A stretch of DNA of 64,000 nt from Lactobacillus colini (GCF_017874575.1 NZ_JAGGLU010000002.1:186001-250000); one strand, 5' to 3'; positions 15,146 through 24,115 are shown, numbered from the stretch's first letter. Numbers and translations: made by a program. Notes: generated by a model from the letters alone, not told the origin.

Positions 15146-17191
15146 ATGGATGAAAAGAAACGCAACAGAGCGTCAGCCGCTGGCTTACTAATAGCTATCG
15201 GTATCGTATATGGCGATATTGGTACTAGTCCAATGTATGTTATGAAGTCAATTGTTGCCGGTAACGGTGGGATTGGCAGTGTGAGTCGGGACTTTATTAT
15301 TGGTTCTATTTCTCTAGTATTATGGACTGTTACCCTGCTTACTACCTTGCAGACCGTGATTATTGCCCTAAAGGCAACCAACCATGGTGAAGGTGGGATA
15401 TTCGCCTTATACACTTTAGTACGTAAGTATGCTAAATGGCTAGTCCTTCCAGCCTTAGTTGGTGGGGCAGCAATCCTAGCAGATGGTACCTTAACCCCAG
15501 CAGTTACAGTTACTACTGCCATTGAAGGATTAAAGGGAATTGAGTTCGGCAAGGGTAATATTCCTGTTTCCACTCAGACAGAAGTTATCATTATTACAAT
15601 AATTATCTTGCTGCTGCTATTCTCAGTTCAGCGAATGGGAACAAGTATCATTGGTAAGGCATTCGGACCGATAATGTTTGTCTGGTTCTCATTCTTAGGA
15701 ATTATCGGCTTAGTCAATATGGCAAGTGATTGGTCAATTCTTCAAGCACTCAATCCTTACTATGCAATTGCTGTTCTCTTTGGTCCTTATAATAAGGCCG
15801 GGCTAGCTATCTTAGGATCAATCTTCCTAGCTACTACTGGTGCCGAAGCATTGTATTCTGATGTTGGTCACGTTGGTAAAGGTAATATTATTGGATCCTG
15901 GCCATTCGTATTCTTAGCCTTGACCTTCAACTATATGGGACAAGGGGTTTGGATTTTGAATAATCCTAACTATCAAGCTAATGGCGGTGATTTTAATCCA
16001 TTCTTTGAAATTGTGCCCCAACAATGGCGCCTAGCAGCAATTGTCCTAGCAACTATTGCCGCAGTTATTGCTTCTCAGGCCTTAATTACTGGGTCATTTA
16101 CCTTAGTTGCTGAAGCAAGTGGGTTGAAGTTCTTGCCTAGAATGAATATCATCTACCCATCAACTAAGAAGGGGCAGATTTATATTCCTTCGGTTAACAA
16201 GATGATTGCTGCAGCTACTATTGCAATTGTGCTCTTATTCCAGACTTCAGAACACATGGAAGCAGCTTATGGTCTATCCATCACGATCTCGATGTTGATG
16301 ACAACTATCTTGCTATATGAATGGCTAGTCTTGAAGAAGGTTAACCCTATCTGGAACTGGATCTTCTTGATCTTCTTCGGCTTCTTAGATGTAATGTTCA
16401 TGCTATCAAGTCTGACTAAGTTCACACATGGTGGATATGTATCTGTACTTATTGCCGGCTTCATAGGGGTTATCATGTGCATCTGGTTCTATGGTAACAA
16501 GATTCGTGATAAGCACGAATCACGCAACGCCTATGTTCGTTTAGATGAATATACTGACATGCTAACCAGACTTAGCCATGATGAAGATTACCCAACTTAT
16601 GCCACTAATGTGGTTTACATGGCTAAGGTTAAGTACAACAAGTTTATTAAACGTGAGATTCTCTACTCCATCTTAGATAAGCGTCCTAAACGTGCCCGTG
16701 CATACTGGTTCGTTACTGTAAATGTTACTAACGAGCCGTTTACCGCTGAATACGCCGTTAATACTTATGGCACTAAGAACGTGATTAACGTTCAATTGTT
16801 CTTAGGATTTAAGCGTCAGCAGAAGGTTAACGTCTACTTACGTCAGATTGTTCACGACTTAATTGCAGATGGAACAATTGAAGCACAGCCACAAGAATAT
16901 ACCACTACTCCAGGGCGTGATGTTGGTGACTTCTCATTCGTTATCGTTAATGACGTCATCAGCCCTCAGACCGAACTTAAGGGCTACGAGAAGTGGTTAG
17001 TTGAAACTCGTGTATGGCTACAGAACTTATCTTCTAACCCAGCTTCATGGTTCGGCTTAGATTATGCTGACACAGTTATTGAACGTGTACCATTGATCTT
17101 AGGTAACCAAAATTCTTCACGTATTGAACGAATTGAACCTAAGAACTATGAACAATTGAAACGTAAGTTAGAATCTAAGACTTTAGAATAA
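15146..17191 (+). CDS. kup: Kup-family potassium transporter
   Basis: 681 residues with about 12 membrane helices in the first 430 residues and a roughly 230-residue soluble C-terminal domain, the standard Kup plan. The hallmark opening GIVYGDIGTSPMYVMKS is at about residues 19-35, ATNHGEGGIFALY at about 78-90, and GGAAILADGTLTPAVTV follows. Kup proteins take up K+ with H+. The C-terminal part (VYMAKVKYNKFIKREILYSI) is typical of the lactobacillus/lactococcus branch that responds to cyclic-di-AMP, though I cannot see binding residues. Shine-Dalgarno GAGGAG. Monocistronic, closed by the terminator at 17201-17233. Confidence 0.93.
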   Translation: MDEKKRNRASAAGLLIAIGIVYGDIGTSPMYVMKSIVAGNGGIGSVSRDFIIGSISLVLWTVTLLTTLQTVIIALKATNHGEGGIFALYTLVRKYAKWLVLPALVGGAAILADGTLTPAVTVTTAIEGLKGIEFGKGNIPVSTQTEVIIITIIILLLLFSVQRMGTSIIGKAFGPIMFVWFSFLGIIGLVNMASDWSILQALNPYYAIAVLFGPYNKAGLAILGSIFLATTGAEALYSDVGHVGKGNIIGSWPFVFLALTFNYMGQGVWILNNPNYQANGGDFNPFFEIVPQQWRLAAIVLATIAAVIASQALITGSFTLVAEASGLKFLPRMNIIYPSTKKGQIYIPSVNKMIAAATIAIVLLFQTSEHMEAAYGLSITISMLMTTILLYEWLVLKKVNPIWNWIFLIFFGFLDVMFMLSSLTKFTHGGYVSVLIAGFIGVIMCIWFYGNKIRDKHESRNAYVRLDEYTDMLTRLSHDEDYPTYATNVVYMAKVKYNKFIKREILYSILDKRPKRARAYWFVTVNVTNEPFTAEYAVNTYGTKNVINVQLFLGFKRQQKVNVYLRQIVHDLIADGTIEAQPQEYTTTPGRDVGDFSFVIVNDVISPQTELKGYEKWLVETRVWLQNLSSNPASWFGLDYADTVIERVPLILGNQNSSRIERIEPKNYEQLKRKLESKTLE

Positions 17192-17200
17192 TTATTAATG

Positions 17201-17233
17201 AATACACCTCGTGTCTGAGGTGTATTTTTTTGT
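17201..17233 (+). terminator. Terminator of kup
   Basis: AATACACCTC (17201-17210) pairs perfectly with GAGGTGTATT (17217-17226), followed by TTTTTT. Confidence 0.92.
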
Positions 17234-17247
17234 TAAAAAAAACAAAT

Positions 17248-17553
17248 AAAAAAAGCTTCTCAAACCAAAGGGTTCAAGAAGATTGCAATAACTTCAGTGC
17301 ATAAGCTAATCAGAACAATATATGCACTAATTAAAAACAATCAGTTATATGATTACAAAGTCGCCAAACAAAATCAAAGACGTAAATTGTAACTAACTGA
17401 TTACTTTAATTTTAAAGCAAATTTACTTCAAAGAGCTGTATTCTTTGAAATCTTTTGTTATGCTTTTGAATACAAAATAAAGCATACTCATAAGCGAAAG
17501 AAAGCCAAGTAATCAAATATTTATTAATTAAATACCTTGATATACTTGACTTT
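17248..17553 (+). mobile_element. Remnant of an IS110-family element (3' end)
   Basis: This matches the last roughly 45 codons and right non-coding end of the intact element at 29.2-30.8 kb: the CAAACCAA...TTCAAGAAGATTGCAATA stretch, GCCAAACAAAATCAAAGACG, and the shared tail ACCTTGATATACTTGACTTT ending at 17553, where similarity stops exactly as it does at 30810. Only a transposase C-terminal fragment is left. The gap 17192-17562 is fully explained by this remnant and the kup terminator. Confidence 0.8.
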
Positions 17554-17562
17554 ACTAATCAA

Positions 17563-17847
17563 TTATCTGGGCATGCGGTTTTCATAATGAGACCACGCCG
17601 TCCAAACTTTCACTTCTCTTTTATCCTTATCTATTGTGTAAACAAGTCTATGCTTACCATTAATCCGCAAAGAATAGATATTTTTATGATGAGGATTTAG
17701 TTTTTCAAAATTTCTAAAATCACGATAAGGATTTTCCTTCAAGCTTTCCACAATCTCATCAAAATCATCTTTTAAATTTTGCTGAAGCAATAGGGGAATA
17801 TCTTTCTTTATTACATCTTTATAAGCTCTAACTCGCCACTTTGACAT
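17563..17847 (-). CDS. Type II toxin, YoeB/Txe-like
   Basis: 94 residues of the RelE fold. It carries the Txe/YoeB signature: KWRVRAYKDV at the start, LKENPYRDF, then EKLNPHHKNIYSLRINGKHR with LVYTID, and a C-terminal VWTAWSHYENR, where His-Tyr is the catalytic end of YoeB. The product would be a ribosome-dependent mRNA endonuclease. Its ATG overlaps the antitoxin stop (TAATG), so the two are coupled. The gene begins only ten bases beyond an IS110 remnant end. Confidence 0.8.
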   Translation of the reverse strand: MSKWRVRAYKDVIKKDIPLLLQQNLKDDFDEIVESLKENPYRDFRNFEKLNPHHKNIYSLRINGKHRLVYTIDKDKREVKVWTAWSHYENRMPR

Positions 17848-18095
17848 TATAAATCCTCAAAATCATCATCCGTCGCTTTTTCCATTCTTTCCAAAACGGC
17901 CTGCAAAGTACCAGTTTTTTCTAAATATTCAAGTTCTTTAAGTCTGTTGTATTCTTTTTTATCCATCATAATCACTCCATCATTGAAGCCTTTATCAGAT
18001 GTGATAGTAATTTCCACAGGCTTATTATCTTTTACAACATTTTTCAAAACATTATAAATATCTTTTCTAAAATTTGTTGGTGTAATAACTTCCAT
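17847..18095 (-). CDS. Type II antitoxin, YefM/Phd-like
   Basis: 82 residues from the ATG at 18095 (MEVITPTNFRKDIYNVLKN), which has AGGAGGGAGAAGACT in front; longer frames upstream lack a site and cross the promoter. The N-terminal strand-helix, IPVEITITSDK-like second strand and acidic C-terminus (ERMEKATDDDFEDL) fit YefM. It would bind the YoeB-like toxin and the promoter palindrome. Confidence 0.8.
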   Translation of the reverse strand: MEVITPTNFRKDIYNVLKNVVKDNKPVEITITSDKGFNDGVIMMDKKEYNRLKELEYLEKTGTLQAVLERMEKATDDDFEDL

Positions 18096-18105
18096 AGTCT
18101 TCTCC

Positions 18106-18149
18106 CTCCTATTTACGTACATTATACCGTACTTAATATAGTGCGTCAA
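18106..18149 (-). promoter_or_regulatory. Promoter/operator of the YefM/YoeB-type pair
   Basis: -35 TTGACG (18144-18149), 17-base spacer, -10 TATAAT (18121-18126). GTAC occurs on each side of the -10 (GTACGGTATAATGTAC), resembling the TGTACA-centred operators known for YefM repressors. Confidence 0.75.
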
Positions 18150-18221
18150 TTCATGAATGCTTGTGCTACCAAGAATTTTTGCACCAAAAATAAGATATTG
18201 TCCCGCTTTTTCCAAAAAATA

Positions 18222-18362
18222 AAAAATCTCCTCAAACCAAAGGGTTTAAGAAGATTGCAATAGTTTCAGTGCATAAGCTAATCAGAACAATATATGCACT
18301 AATTAAAAACAATCAGTTATATGGTTACAAAGTTGCCAAACAAAATCAAAGACGTAAATTGC
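18222..18362 (+). mobile_element. Second IS110-family 3' remnant
   Basis: About 140 bases, more like the remnant at 17248 than like the intact element at 30.5 kb: same left boundary (A-rich, then CTCAAACCAAAGGG), same GTGCATAAGCTAATCAGAAC, ending abruptly after CAAAGACGTAAATTG at 18362 inside a toxin gene. With the copy at 17248-17390 it forms a direct repeat around the YefM/YoeB-type pair. Confidence 0.75.
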
Positions 18363-18488
18363 AGCATGATTATATTCAGTGATACTCATTACTACATAGT
18401 GACGACGAATATTATTCTTAGATGGATCATGGCTACCCATTTCGTATCCTGCATGTGGCTCAGTATCTACAATAATCTTCCTTACCAA
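18363..18488 (-). pseudogene. PemK/MazF-type toxin, truncated after about 42 codons
   Basis: From a TTG at 18488 the frame reads VRKIIVDTEPHAGYEMGSHD then NNIRRHYVVMSITEYNHA, the N-terminal third of PemK/MazF-type endoribonucleases (EPHAGxExGGHxPxxxNIRR). Beyond about 18363 the sequence is the IS110 remnant and the frame carries unrelated residues until a stop at 18303. The catalytic remainder is lost. The start overlaps the end of the antitoxin gene. The toxin is therefore dead. Confidence 0.75.
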
Positions 18489-18708
18489 TCGGTTTTACTT
18501 CTTGTAATTCTAGATCATTTTTAATATCGCGTTGGTAGTCGTAATTTTTCCATTCAGAAGTACCAAAAACATTTACATGCTTTTTAACAGGGGTAAATAC
18601 AATTTTTTGCCCCACATTCTTTACCTCATATTCATTGCTACTTACTTTTATATTTTTTGGAACAGTCAAAATTTTCGAATTTCCAACATTTCTTAATTTC
18701 ACTATCAT
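18460..18708 (-). CDS. Antitoxin, PemI/MazE-like (orphaned)
   Basis: 82 residues from the ATG at 18708 (MIVKLRNVGNSKILTVPKNI), behind GAGGTGG. An AbrB-type swapped-hairpin DNA-binding opening is followed by a C-terminal toxin-binding tail (WKNYDYQRDIKNDLELQEVK). Its partner toxin is truncated, so it now stands alone. It may persist because it represses its own promoter, or because it neutralises a related toxin elsewhere. Confidence 0.7.
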   Translation of the reverse strand: MIVKLRNVGNSKILTVPKNIKVSSNEYEVKNVGQKIVFTPVKKHVNVFGTSEWKNYDYQRDIKNDLELQEVKPIGKEDYCRY

Positions 18709-18764
18709 TCTTACCACCTCTTCGTATCTACGAAGTATACATTATATATAATATTTGGGCGAAT

Positions 18765-18811
18765 AAAAAGCTGGCATCTATGTCCTGCAAGCATAGAATT
18801 ACCAGCTTTTA
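18765..18811 (-). terminator. Terminator of pckA
   Basis: AAAAGCTGG (18766-18774) and CCAGCTTTT (18802-18810), with an inner CTATG/CATAG pairing. U-rich on both strands; placed after the pckA stop on the minus strand. Confidence 0.8.
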
Positions 18812-18884
18812 TTTTGATTTTAGATTTTTTCAGATTCTATTAGAGCTTAGGAGGATCTCCAATAATGACCATTTATCTATGTTA

Positions 18885-20543
18885 CTAACTTAATTCCTTA
18901 ATAATATCTTCTAAAGTCTTCTTAGCTTCATCTTGAATTGGTTGGGTTGGATGATCCTTGTCATAGTTGTTAAGCCAATCAAGACGGTCTTGCATCCGCT
19001 TAGCTAAGGTCTTTTGGTATTCAGGATCATCAAGATGTACTTCATAGCCAGGGACTGATAAGTAACTTACACCCTTAAAGTTACCAAATGGCTTCCAATC
19101 ACTAGCACTAATTGCATCAGTAGCTAAGTCCTCAACGATCTTCTTAGTAACTTCCTTAGGGATATCCTTACCCATGAAGGCATCAGTATTCAAGATATAG
19201 CATTCTGCCCCACGCTTAGTAAACAATTCCTTAAAGTCTGTGTAATCGCCTGATACAGGGTAAGCACGGAATGGATCTGCAAATGGCTCAATAACTAACG
19301 TATTCATGTCGAAGCCTTCTGGTAAGTTCTCAGCAGAAGTACGCTTAGTTGCTAGAGTACATCCCATCGTAGTTGCTAAGACTGGATCATCAACCTTCAA
19401 TAGTGGTGGTAAGGATCCATCTTTCATAATCCAGAATAAAGCAGTAATTGGTGCCTTTTCAAAGTCAACACGGTGAGGGCTAGTGTAGCGGGTCTTAATC
19501 ACACGACCATTACCATTACGCAAGTCTTCAGTAACAATAACCTTCTTGCCTTCTTCATTTTCAGTAACGGCACAGTTCATGATGGTAGTGTAATATTCGG
19601 TTTCGTGATGACCAGCTGGGTAGTCGTGAGTCTTATCGAAGTATGATGGCTCAAGAGCTACTGAAGAGCCGTCTTCACGTGAAATAATAAAGGCATCATC
19701 GTGAAGTACAGTAATGTCGTATTTACCATCATACATTTCGTGAGTTAAAGTTGACTTACCTGAACCTGATAATCCATAGAAGGCAAATACCTTATCATCC
19801 TTATCCTTGAAGTGGAATGACTTTTCACCACCGTGACATGCAGCATAACCATTTCTGTGAGCCATTGCCCAAGCTAAGGTTAAGGTACCCTTCTTAAGTT
19901 CACCGAAGTAACGTAAGCCAAAGACTGCTGCACAGTTGTGAGGGGCATCGAAGACACCAAAGCCCTTTGGATAATCATCGTCGGTAACGTTTGGATCAGA
20001 ATAGAAGTAAATGTCACCTTCGTCATAAAACTTAGACTTCTTATACATCTTCTCAGCTTCATCATCATAGAAGTGGAAGTTCAAGATATAAGATAATAAG
20101 TTGAAAGCTTGATCTTCAGGCATCATGATATGTGCTTTAACAGTATAGCTTGGGTCAAGCCCTACTAAGACTGTAGCCTTTAAGAATTGTTGATTATGAC
20201 CTTTGAAAATATCTTCACGTAAATTGCCAGCTAATGCTTCTGGGTCTTCTTTAGGATCATCAACGAAGTGTCTAGCACTGGCAGTTCTACCTAAGATCTT
20301 ACCGTGATTGTATACTAATTGCTTAGCACCTTGTGGCAAGCCAAGTTCCTTAGTGTGTAAAATTGGTAGATCAGTTTCAATAACTCCAGATTGTTTTTTA
20401 GCTAAATTATAAGCTTCGGCAACGCTTGTTACTTCATGAACATTGTTGCCATAAAACGCAGATTCAATTGTTGAACGAACTCTGCTAAATTTAGGATTTG
20501 CTTTTCTTAACTCATCATTTGCATAGCGTTCTTGTGTACTCAT
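18885..20543 (-). CDS. pckA: Phosphoenolpyruvate carboxykinase (ATP)
   Basis: 552 residues. It interconverts oxaloacetate plus ATP and PEP plus CO2. The P-loop is GLSGSGKST, followed by the kinase-2-like LHDDAFIIS; AWAMAHRNGYAACHGGEKSF and TRYTSPHRVDF supply other active-site elements seen in ATP-type enzymes. Length fits (about 540). In lactobacilli with an incomplete TCA cycle it probably runs anaplerotically or in malate/citrate metabolism; direction is an inference. A perfect catabolite-response element lies just upstream of the ribosome site (GAGGAGGCTCGG), implying glucose control. Confidence 0.93.
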   Translation of the reverse strand: MSTQERYANDELRKANPKFSRVRSTIESAFYGNNVHEVTSVAEAYNLAKKQSGVIETDLPILHTKELGLPQGAKQLVYNHGKILGRTASARHFVDDPKEDPEALAGNLREDIFKGHNQQFLKATVLVGLDPSYTVKAHIMMPEDQAFNLLSYILNFHFYDDEAEKMYKKSKFYDEGDIYFYSDPNVTDDDYPKGFGVFDAPHNCAAVFGLRYFGELKKGTLTLAWAMAHRNGYAACHGGEKSFHFKDKDDKVFAFYGLSGSGKSTLTHEMYDGKYDITVLHDDAFIISREDGSSVALEPSYFDKTHDYPAGHHETEYYTTIMNCAVTENEEGKKVIVTEDLRNGNGRVIKTRYTSPHRVDFEKAPITALFWIMKDGSLPPLLKVDDPVLATTMGCTLATKRTSAENLPEGFDMNTLVIEPFADPFRAYPVSGDYTDFKELFTKRGAECYILNTDAFMGKDIPKEVTKKIVEDLATDAISASDWKPFGNFKGVSYLSVPGYEVHLDDPEYQKTLAKRMQDRLDWLNNYDKDHPTQPIQDEAKKTLEDIIKELS

Positions 20544-20568
20544 TTACCGAGCCTCCTCGTAAAAATCA

Positions 20569-20582
20569 TGTTAGCGTTTTCA
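20569..20582. promoter_or_regulatory. Catabolite-response element (CcpA site) of pckA
   Basis: TGTTAGCGTTTTCA fits the 14-base consensus TGWNANCGNTNWCA at every defined position. It sits 26 bases upstream of the pckA start, downstream of candidate -10 boxes, the position at which CcpA blocks transcription. Confidence 0.75.
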
Positions 20583-20665
20583 CTTAACACATAAATAATA
20601 TCATATTTATCTGCACATAAGTAAAAATAATCACAAATATTTTTAAATTATTTTGAGCTGAACTA

Positions 20666-21946
20666 CTAATCTACAAAATCAATGATGTGTTGTTTAGGTC
20701 GACCTGAAATTTTGGTAATTAATTTTTTCTCTTCTAGCTCGTTAATTATCTTCTTGGTTCTTCTTTGAGAAATTGAATTTTTAGAGTTTTTTTGGATAAT
20801 TTCTTCATCTTTTATTCCTAACTGTAAATTAGCAGTAAAAAGCTTTGACTCAGCTAGATACATTAACACAGCTTCAGCAGATTCAGGATCTGAAAAGTTA
20901 TGGATTTTTTCTTTGATTTGTTGGCTTGCTAGATCAAGCTTATGCTTAGAAGTTTCAAGTGCTTCGATTACCTGATATTGTTGTCTAATTAAGATTTTAA
21001 TTAATTTTTGAACAAAAAAAGTTAACTCTGCTTTATTTTCGAGTTGATCAGCTTCTCTAAAAATTTTATAGTAACTTTGCACTTGTGAATGAATTGCTGT
21101 CGCCACCGAAAAGCCAGTAAAATAATCAAACTTTCTTGATAAGTATGTTGATAATAAATACCTTCCCATTCGACCATTCCCATCTAAAAAGGGGTGTGTA
21201 TTTTCAAAGAAGAAGTGAGTAATAATCGCTCTAATTAAATCAGGTACTTGACCATCATTCATAAAATCAATTAACTGTAACAAGCAAGTATTAATTTCTG
21301 CTTCTGATCTTGGAGGCTCATGAACTGTTTTAAATTCTGTACCAATACTTAAGATTTCATTATCAGGTAGTACATCCCTGAATAATCTTCCGTTCGGAAG
21401 TTTTTCCGCAATAATTTCACCATCTAATAATTTATCGTAAATATTTCTAAAATCTGCTAATCTTTCAATTTTAATATTACTTTTCTTTAAATTAGCAAGA
21501 TACATCATAACTGTTGAACGTAACCTAATTGGCGAAGAGCTAGTATGTATTTTACGTTCACCTTCTTTTATTAAGATGCTAATCTCGTACTCATTAGTTT
21601 CTACACCTTCAATTTTATTAGTATAAGTAATTTCAGATAGTAATAACGAATCTAAGAATTGACTTTTAGCAGTAGCAGGTAATTGTTTGGCTATTTTTCT
21701 AATTTGTTCTGAATTTTTAGCAAATTCTGCCATTTTTTGCATAATTTCAAAAGTAGTAACCATAAAAATCGGGTATTTATTACTTTGTGCCCCATCTTTG
21801 CTTGTAAGTAGTGGATAAAGATTAGTATTTAAGGTTGAAATGCTATTTAACCTGTCTTGGTAAATTTTTTCTTCATCTTCTTGAGTAAGATAATGCCCTG
21901 GGTATAAAAATCTAACTTTAGAAAGTGGTAAATATTTGTTTTTCAT
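20666..21946 (-). CDS. Fic-domain protein (AMPylator family) with N-terminal inhibitory motif
   Basis: 426 residues from the ATG at 21946, which has AAAGGA six bases upstream. The Fic core HPFLDGNGRMGRYLL (HPFxxGNGRxxR) lies at about residues 245-260. TYTNKIEGVE at about 125 matches the (S/T)xxxE(G/N) inhibitory helix, here in front of the Fic domain (class II). A C-terminal winged helix (ISQRRTKKIINELEEKKLIT) could bind DNA. Such proteins usually transfer AMP to target proteins and may regulate their own transcription. A 13-base-arm palindrome lies upstream. Single-gene unit, no partner antitoxin seen. Confidence 0.85.
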   Translation of the reverse strand: MKNKYLPLSKVRFLYPGHYLTQEDEEKIYQDRLNSISTLNTNLYPLLTSKDGAQSNKYPIFMVTTFEIMQKMAEFAKNSEQIRKIAKQLPATAKSQFLDSLLLSEITYTNKIEGVETNEYEISILIKEGERKIHTSSSPIRLRSTVMMYLANLKKSNIKIERLADFRNIYDKLLDGEIIAEKLPNGRLFRDVLPDNEILSIGTEFKTVHEPPRSEAEINTCLLQLIDFMNDGQVPDLIRAIITHFFFENTHPFLDGNGRMGRYLLSTYLSRKFDYFTGFSVATAIHSQVQSYYKIFREADQLENKAELTFFVQKLIKILIRQQYQVIEALETSKHKLDLASQQIKEKIHNFSDPESAEAVLMYLAESKLFTANLQLGIKDEEIIQKNSKNSISQRRTKKIINELEEKKLITKISGRPKQHIIDFVD

Positions 21947-22006
21947 CGTAAATCCTTTATTTGCAAAATGCACATTTTGATCATAATTATTTCGAGTTTA
22001 TTATTC

Positions 22007-22038
22007 ATTATTGACAAAACCTCCATTTTGTCAATAAT
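22007..22038. promoter_or_regulatory. Perfect inverted repeat upstream of the Fic gene
   Basis: ATTATTGACAAAA (22007-22019) and TTTTGTCAATAAT (22026-22038) are exact inverted arms separated by six bases. Flanking TTTGCAAAATG (21960-21970) and TTTTGCAAATAAT (22076-22088) form a second, outer pair. The spacing suits a dimeric repressor, possibly the Fic protein through its winged helix. Confidence 0.6.
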
Positions 22039-22134
22039 AAGCAAAGATTTATTAATAATAATCGACAAAATGGCACTTTTGCAAATAATTATTTTGGATT
22101 TTTAAATAATTATTGTCATAAATTAGATTATGCA

Positions 22135-22168
22135 CAAAAAAAGAGATGGTTTAGACAAAACCATCTCT
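22135..22168 (-). terminator. Terminator of pepO
   Basis: AGAGATGGTTT (22142-22152) pairs with AAACCATCTCT (22158-22168); the minus-strand reading ends in TTTTTTT. Confidence 0.9.
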
Positions 22169-22174
22169 TCTCTA

Positions 22175-24115
22175 TTACCAAATTACAACACGTTTTTCTG
22201 GATCAAGCCACATACCATCTTCAGGCTTAACATCAAATGCCTTGTAGAACTCTTCTTGACATTGTGATTGAACATTAGCTCTTTCTGGACCAGGAGCGTG
22301 GACATCAATAGCTACTTGGGTCTTGATTGATGCTGGAAGTTGCTTATTAGCCCAAATACGGGCAAAGTTCTCAAATAACTTTTTCATATCACCATCTTCA
22401 CCCTTGTTAGCTTCAACAGCCGCTGTTAGACCACCTTGGTCGGCGATATTCTCTGATACAATTTGCTTACCATTTAGGGTAACTGGACCATATTCAATAC
22501 CATCGAATAAGTCAATTTCATCTTGAGTACGCTTCTTAAATTCCGCAAAATCTTTCTCAGTCCACCAGTTAGTAAGATTACCAAATTCATCGAATTGTGC
22601 ACCATTATTGTCAAATGCGTGAGATATTTCATGAGCGATAACAGTACCGATACCACCATAATTCTCAGCCCGATCTTGGTCAACGCCATAGAATGGCTTT
22701 TGCAAGATAGCAGCTGGGAAGGTGATATCATTTCTTTGTGGGTCATAACATGCATTGACTAAGTTACCTGGCATGAGCCATACAGTGCGGTCAACTGGCT
22801 GGGTTAACTTTTCAAGGTTGTACTTGATACCTTCAATTGCAGCTTTACTTTCAATGTCGTATAAGCTTGCAGCAGGATCAACTTCAATTCGATCGTAGAT
22901 TTCTTCAATCTTGTCTGGATAACCAATCTTTAGGATTAATGCACGTAACTTGACAATTGCCTTCTTCTTAGTAGCTTCAGAAAGCCAAGAGTTGTCATTA
23001 ATGCGCTGCTCATAGACATCAATCATCTTGTGAATCATATCTTCAACATCAGCCTTGGCTTTCTCGCCAAAGTAAGTGCGGCCGTAGTAAACACCAACCA
23101 CTTCACTCATCAAGCCATCAGCTAAGCGATAAGCTTGCTTAAGACCACTAGATAATTCTGGTTGACCATAAAGGGCTTGGCTAAATGGAAATGCTGCTTC
23201 ACGGAAGTCTTGTGAAAGATATGCAGCAACACCATTGATGAACTTAACTACCATCCAACCCTTAATCTCGTCAAAGTTGTCTTCATTAATTAATTCTTCT
23301 GCATGCTCTAAGAAGCGTGGTTCTTGGACAATGATACGGTCAGGCTTATTAGTAAATAAGTCAGTCAAAAAGGCATCAATATCTAAGCTCTTAAAGCTAG
23401 CTTCAAAGTCAGCAATCTTATATGGATTATAAGTTGCAGGATAGTCTGCCCATTCTTCAGTAGACTTAACTACCTCAGTCAACTTCTTATCGAACTTTAA
23501 AGCTCCAGCAACATATGCTTTAGCATCAGCTTCACTTAAGCCTGCCATTTGCAGGAGGTTAACAGATTGCTTCTCCAGCACAGCAAGTAAGTCTGCTGCA
23601 GCTGGGGTCTTATAAGTAGTCGTATCTGGTAAGAAAACTCCCGGGCCAGAAAACTGTGCTACATTGACCTTAGTATTCTTCATATCTGCATCAACACTAA
23701 GAGAAATCGGCAAACTAAATCCTTCCCGATAGAATTCACTAAACTTATCAGAAAGCTCGGCTAAATTCTTTAGACCAGTAATCTTAGCTAAGTCTGCCTT
23801 AATAGGTTCTGCACCTTCCGCATTTCTCTTATCAAAGTCTCTGGCAACCTTATAAGCATCTACTGCCTTCTTAAAGTTAGGAATATCTGGTAGATCCTTC
23901 TTACCATCGGCAAAATCAGCAAAATCTTGCATTAATTCCTTTTCAATATTAAGGGCAATTTTATCAAAGCTAGCAATTCTTGAACGGTCAGATGGAATCT
24001 CGGTATTTTCAATCCATTCAGAGTTTACTGCTAAATACAAGTTATCTTGTGGACGCGCATTAACATCAGGCTTAACAATATCCCCTGCGCCGCCACGTAC
24101 ATCAAGTCTATTCAT
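22175..24115 (-). CDS. pepO: M13-family neutral endopeptidase PepO
   Basis: 646 residues, no signal peptide, so cytoplasmic. The zinc motif HEISH lies in GTVIAHEISHAFDNNGAQFD at about residue 490, with the third ligand in SENIADQGGLTAA (ExxAD) and NACYDPQRNDITFPAAI upstream; RANVQSQCQEEFYKAFDVKP near the end is typical of M13 peptidases. PepO cleaves oligopeptides released from casein and other proteins after uptake. Shine-Dalgarno AGGAGGCC. Own terminator at 22135-22168. Confidence 0.93.
   Translation of the reverse strand: MNRLDVRGGAGDIVKPDVNARPQDNLYLAVNSEWIENTEIPSDRSRIASFDKIALNIEKELMQDFADFADGKKDLPDIPNFKKAVDAYKVARDFDKRNAEGAEPIKADLAKITGLKNLAELSDKFSEFYREGFSLPISLSVDADMKNTKVNVAQFSGPGVFLPDTTTYKTPAAADLLAVLEKQSVNLLQMAGLSEADAKAYVAGALKFDKKLTEVVKSTEEWADYPATYNPYKIADFEASFKSLDIDAFLTDLFTNKPDRIIVQEPRFLEHAEELINEDNFDEIKGWMVVKFINGVAAYLSQDFREAAFPFSQALYGQPELSSGLKQAYRLADGLMSEVVGVYYGRTYFGEKAKADVEDMIHKMIDVYEQRINDNSWLSEATKKKAIVKLRALILKIGYPDKIEEIYDRIEVDPAASLYDIESKAAIEGIKYNLEKLTQPVDRTVWLMPGNLVNACYDPQRNDITFPAAILQKPFYGVDQDRAENYGGIGTVIAHEISHAFDNNGAQFDEFGNLTNWWTEKDFAEFKKRTQDEIDLFDGIEYGPVTLNGKQIVSENIADQGGLTAAVEANKGEDGDMKKLFENFARIWANKQLPASIKTQVAIDVHAPGPERANVQSQCQEEFYKAFDVKPEDGMWLDPEKRVVIW

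Noticed and set aside
18460..18717. Longer start (GTG, three codons earlier) for the PemI/MazE-like antitoxin
   Set aside because: The GTG lies inside the GAGGTGG ribosome site; the ATG at 18708 fits better.
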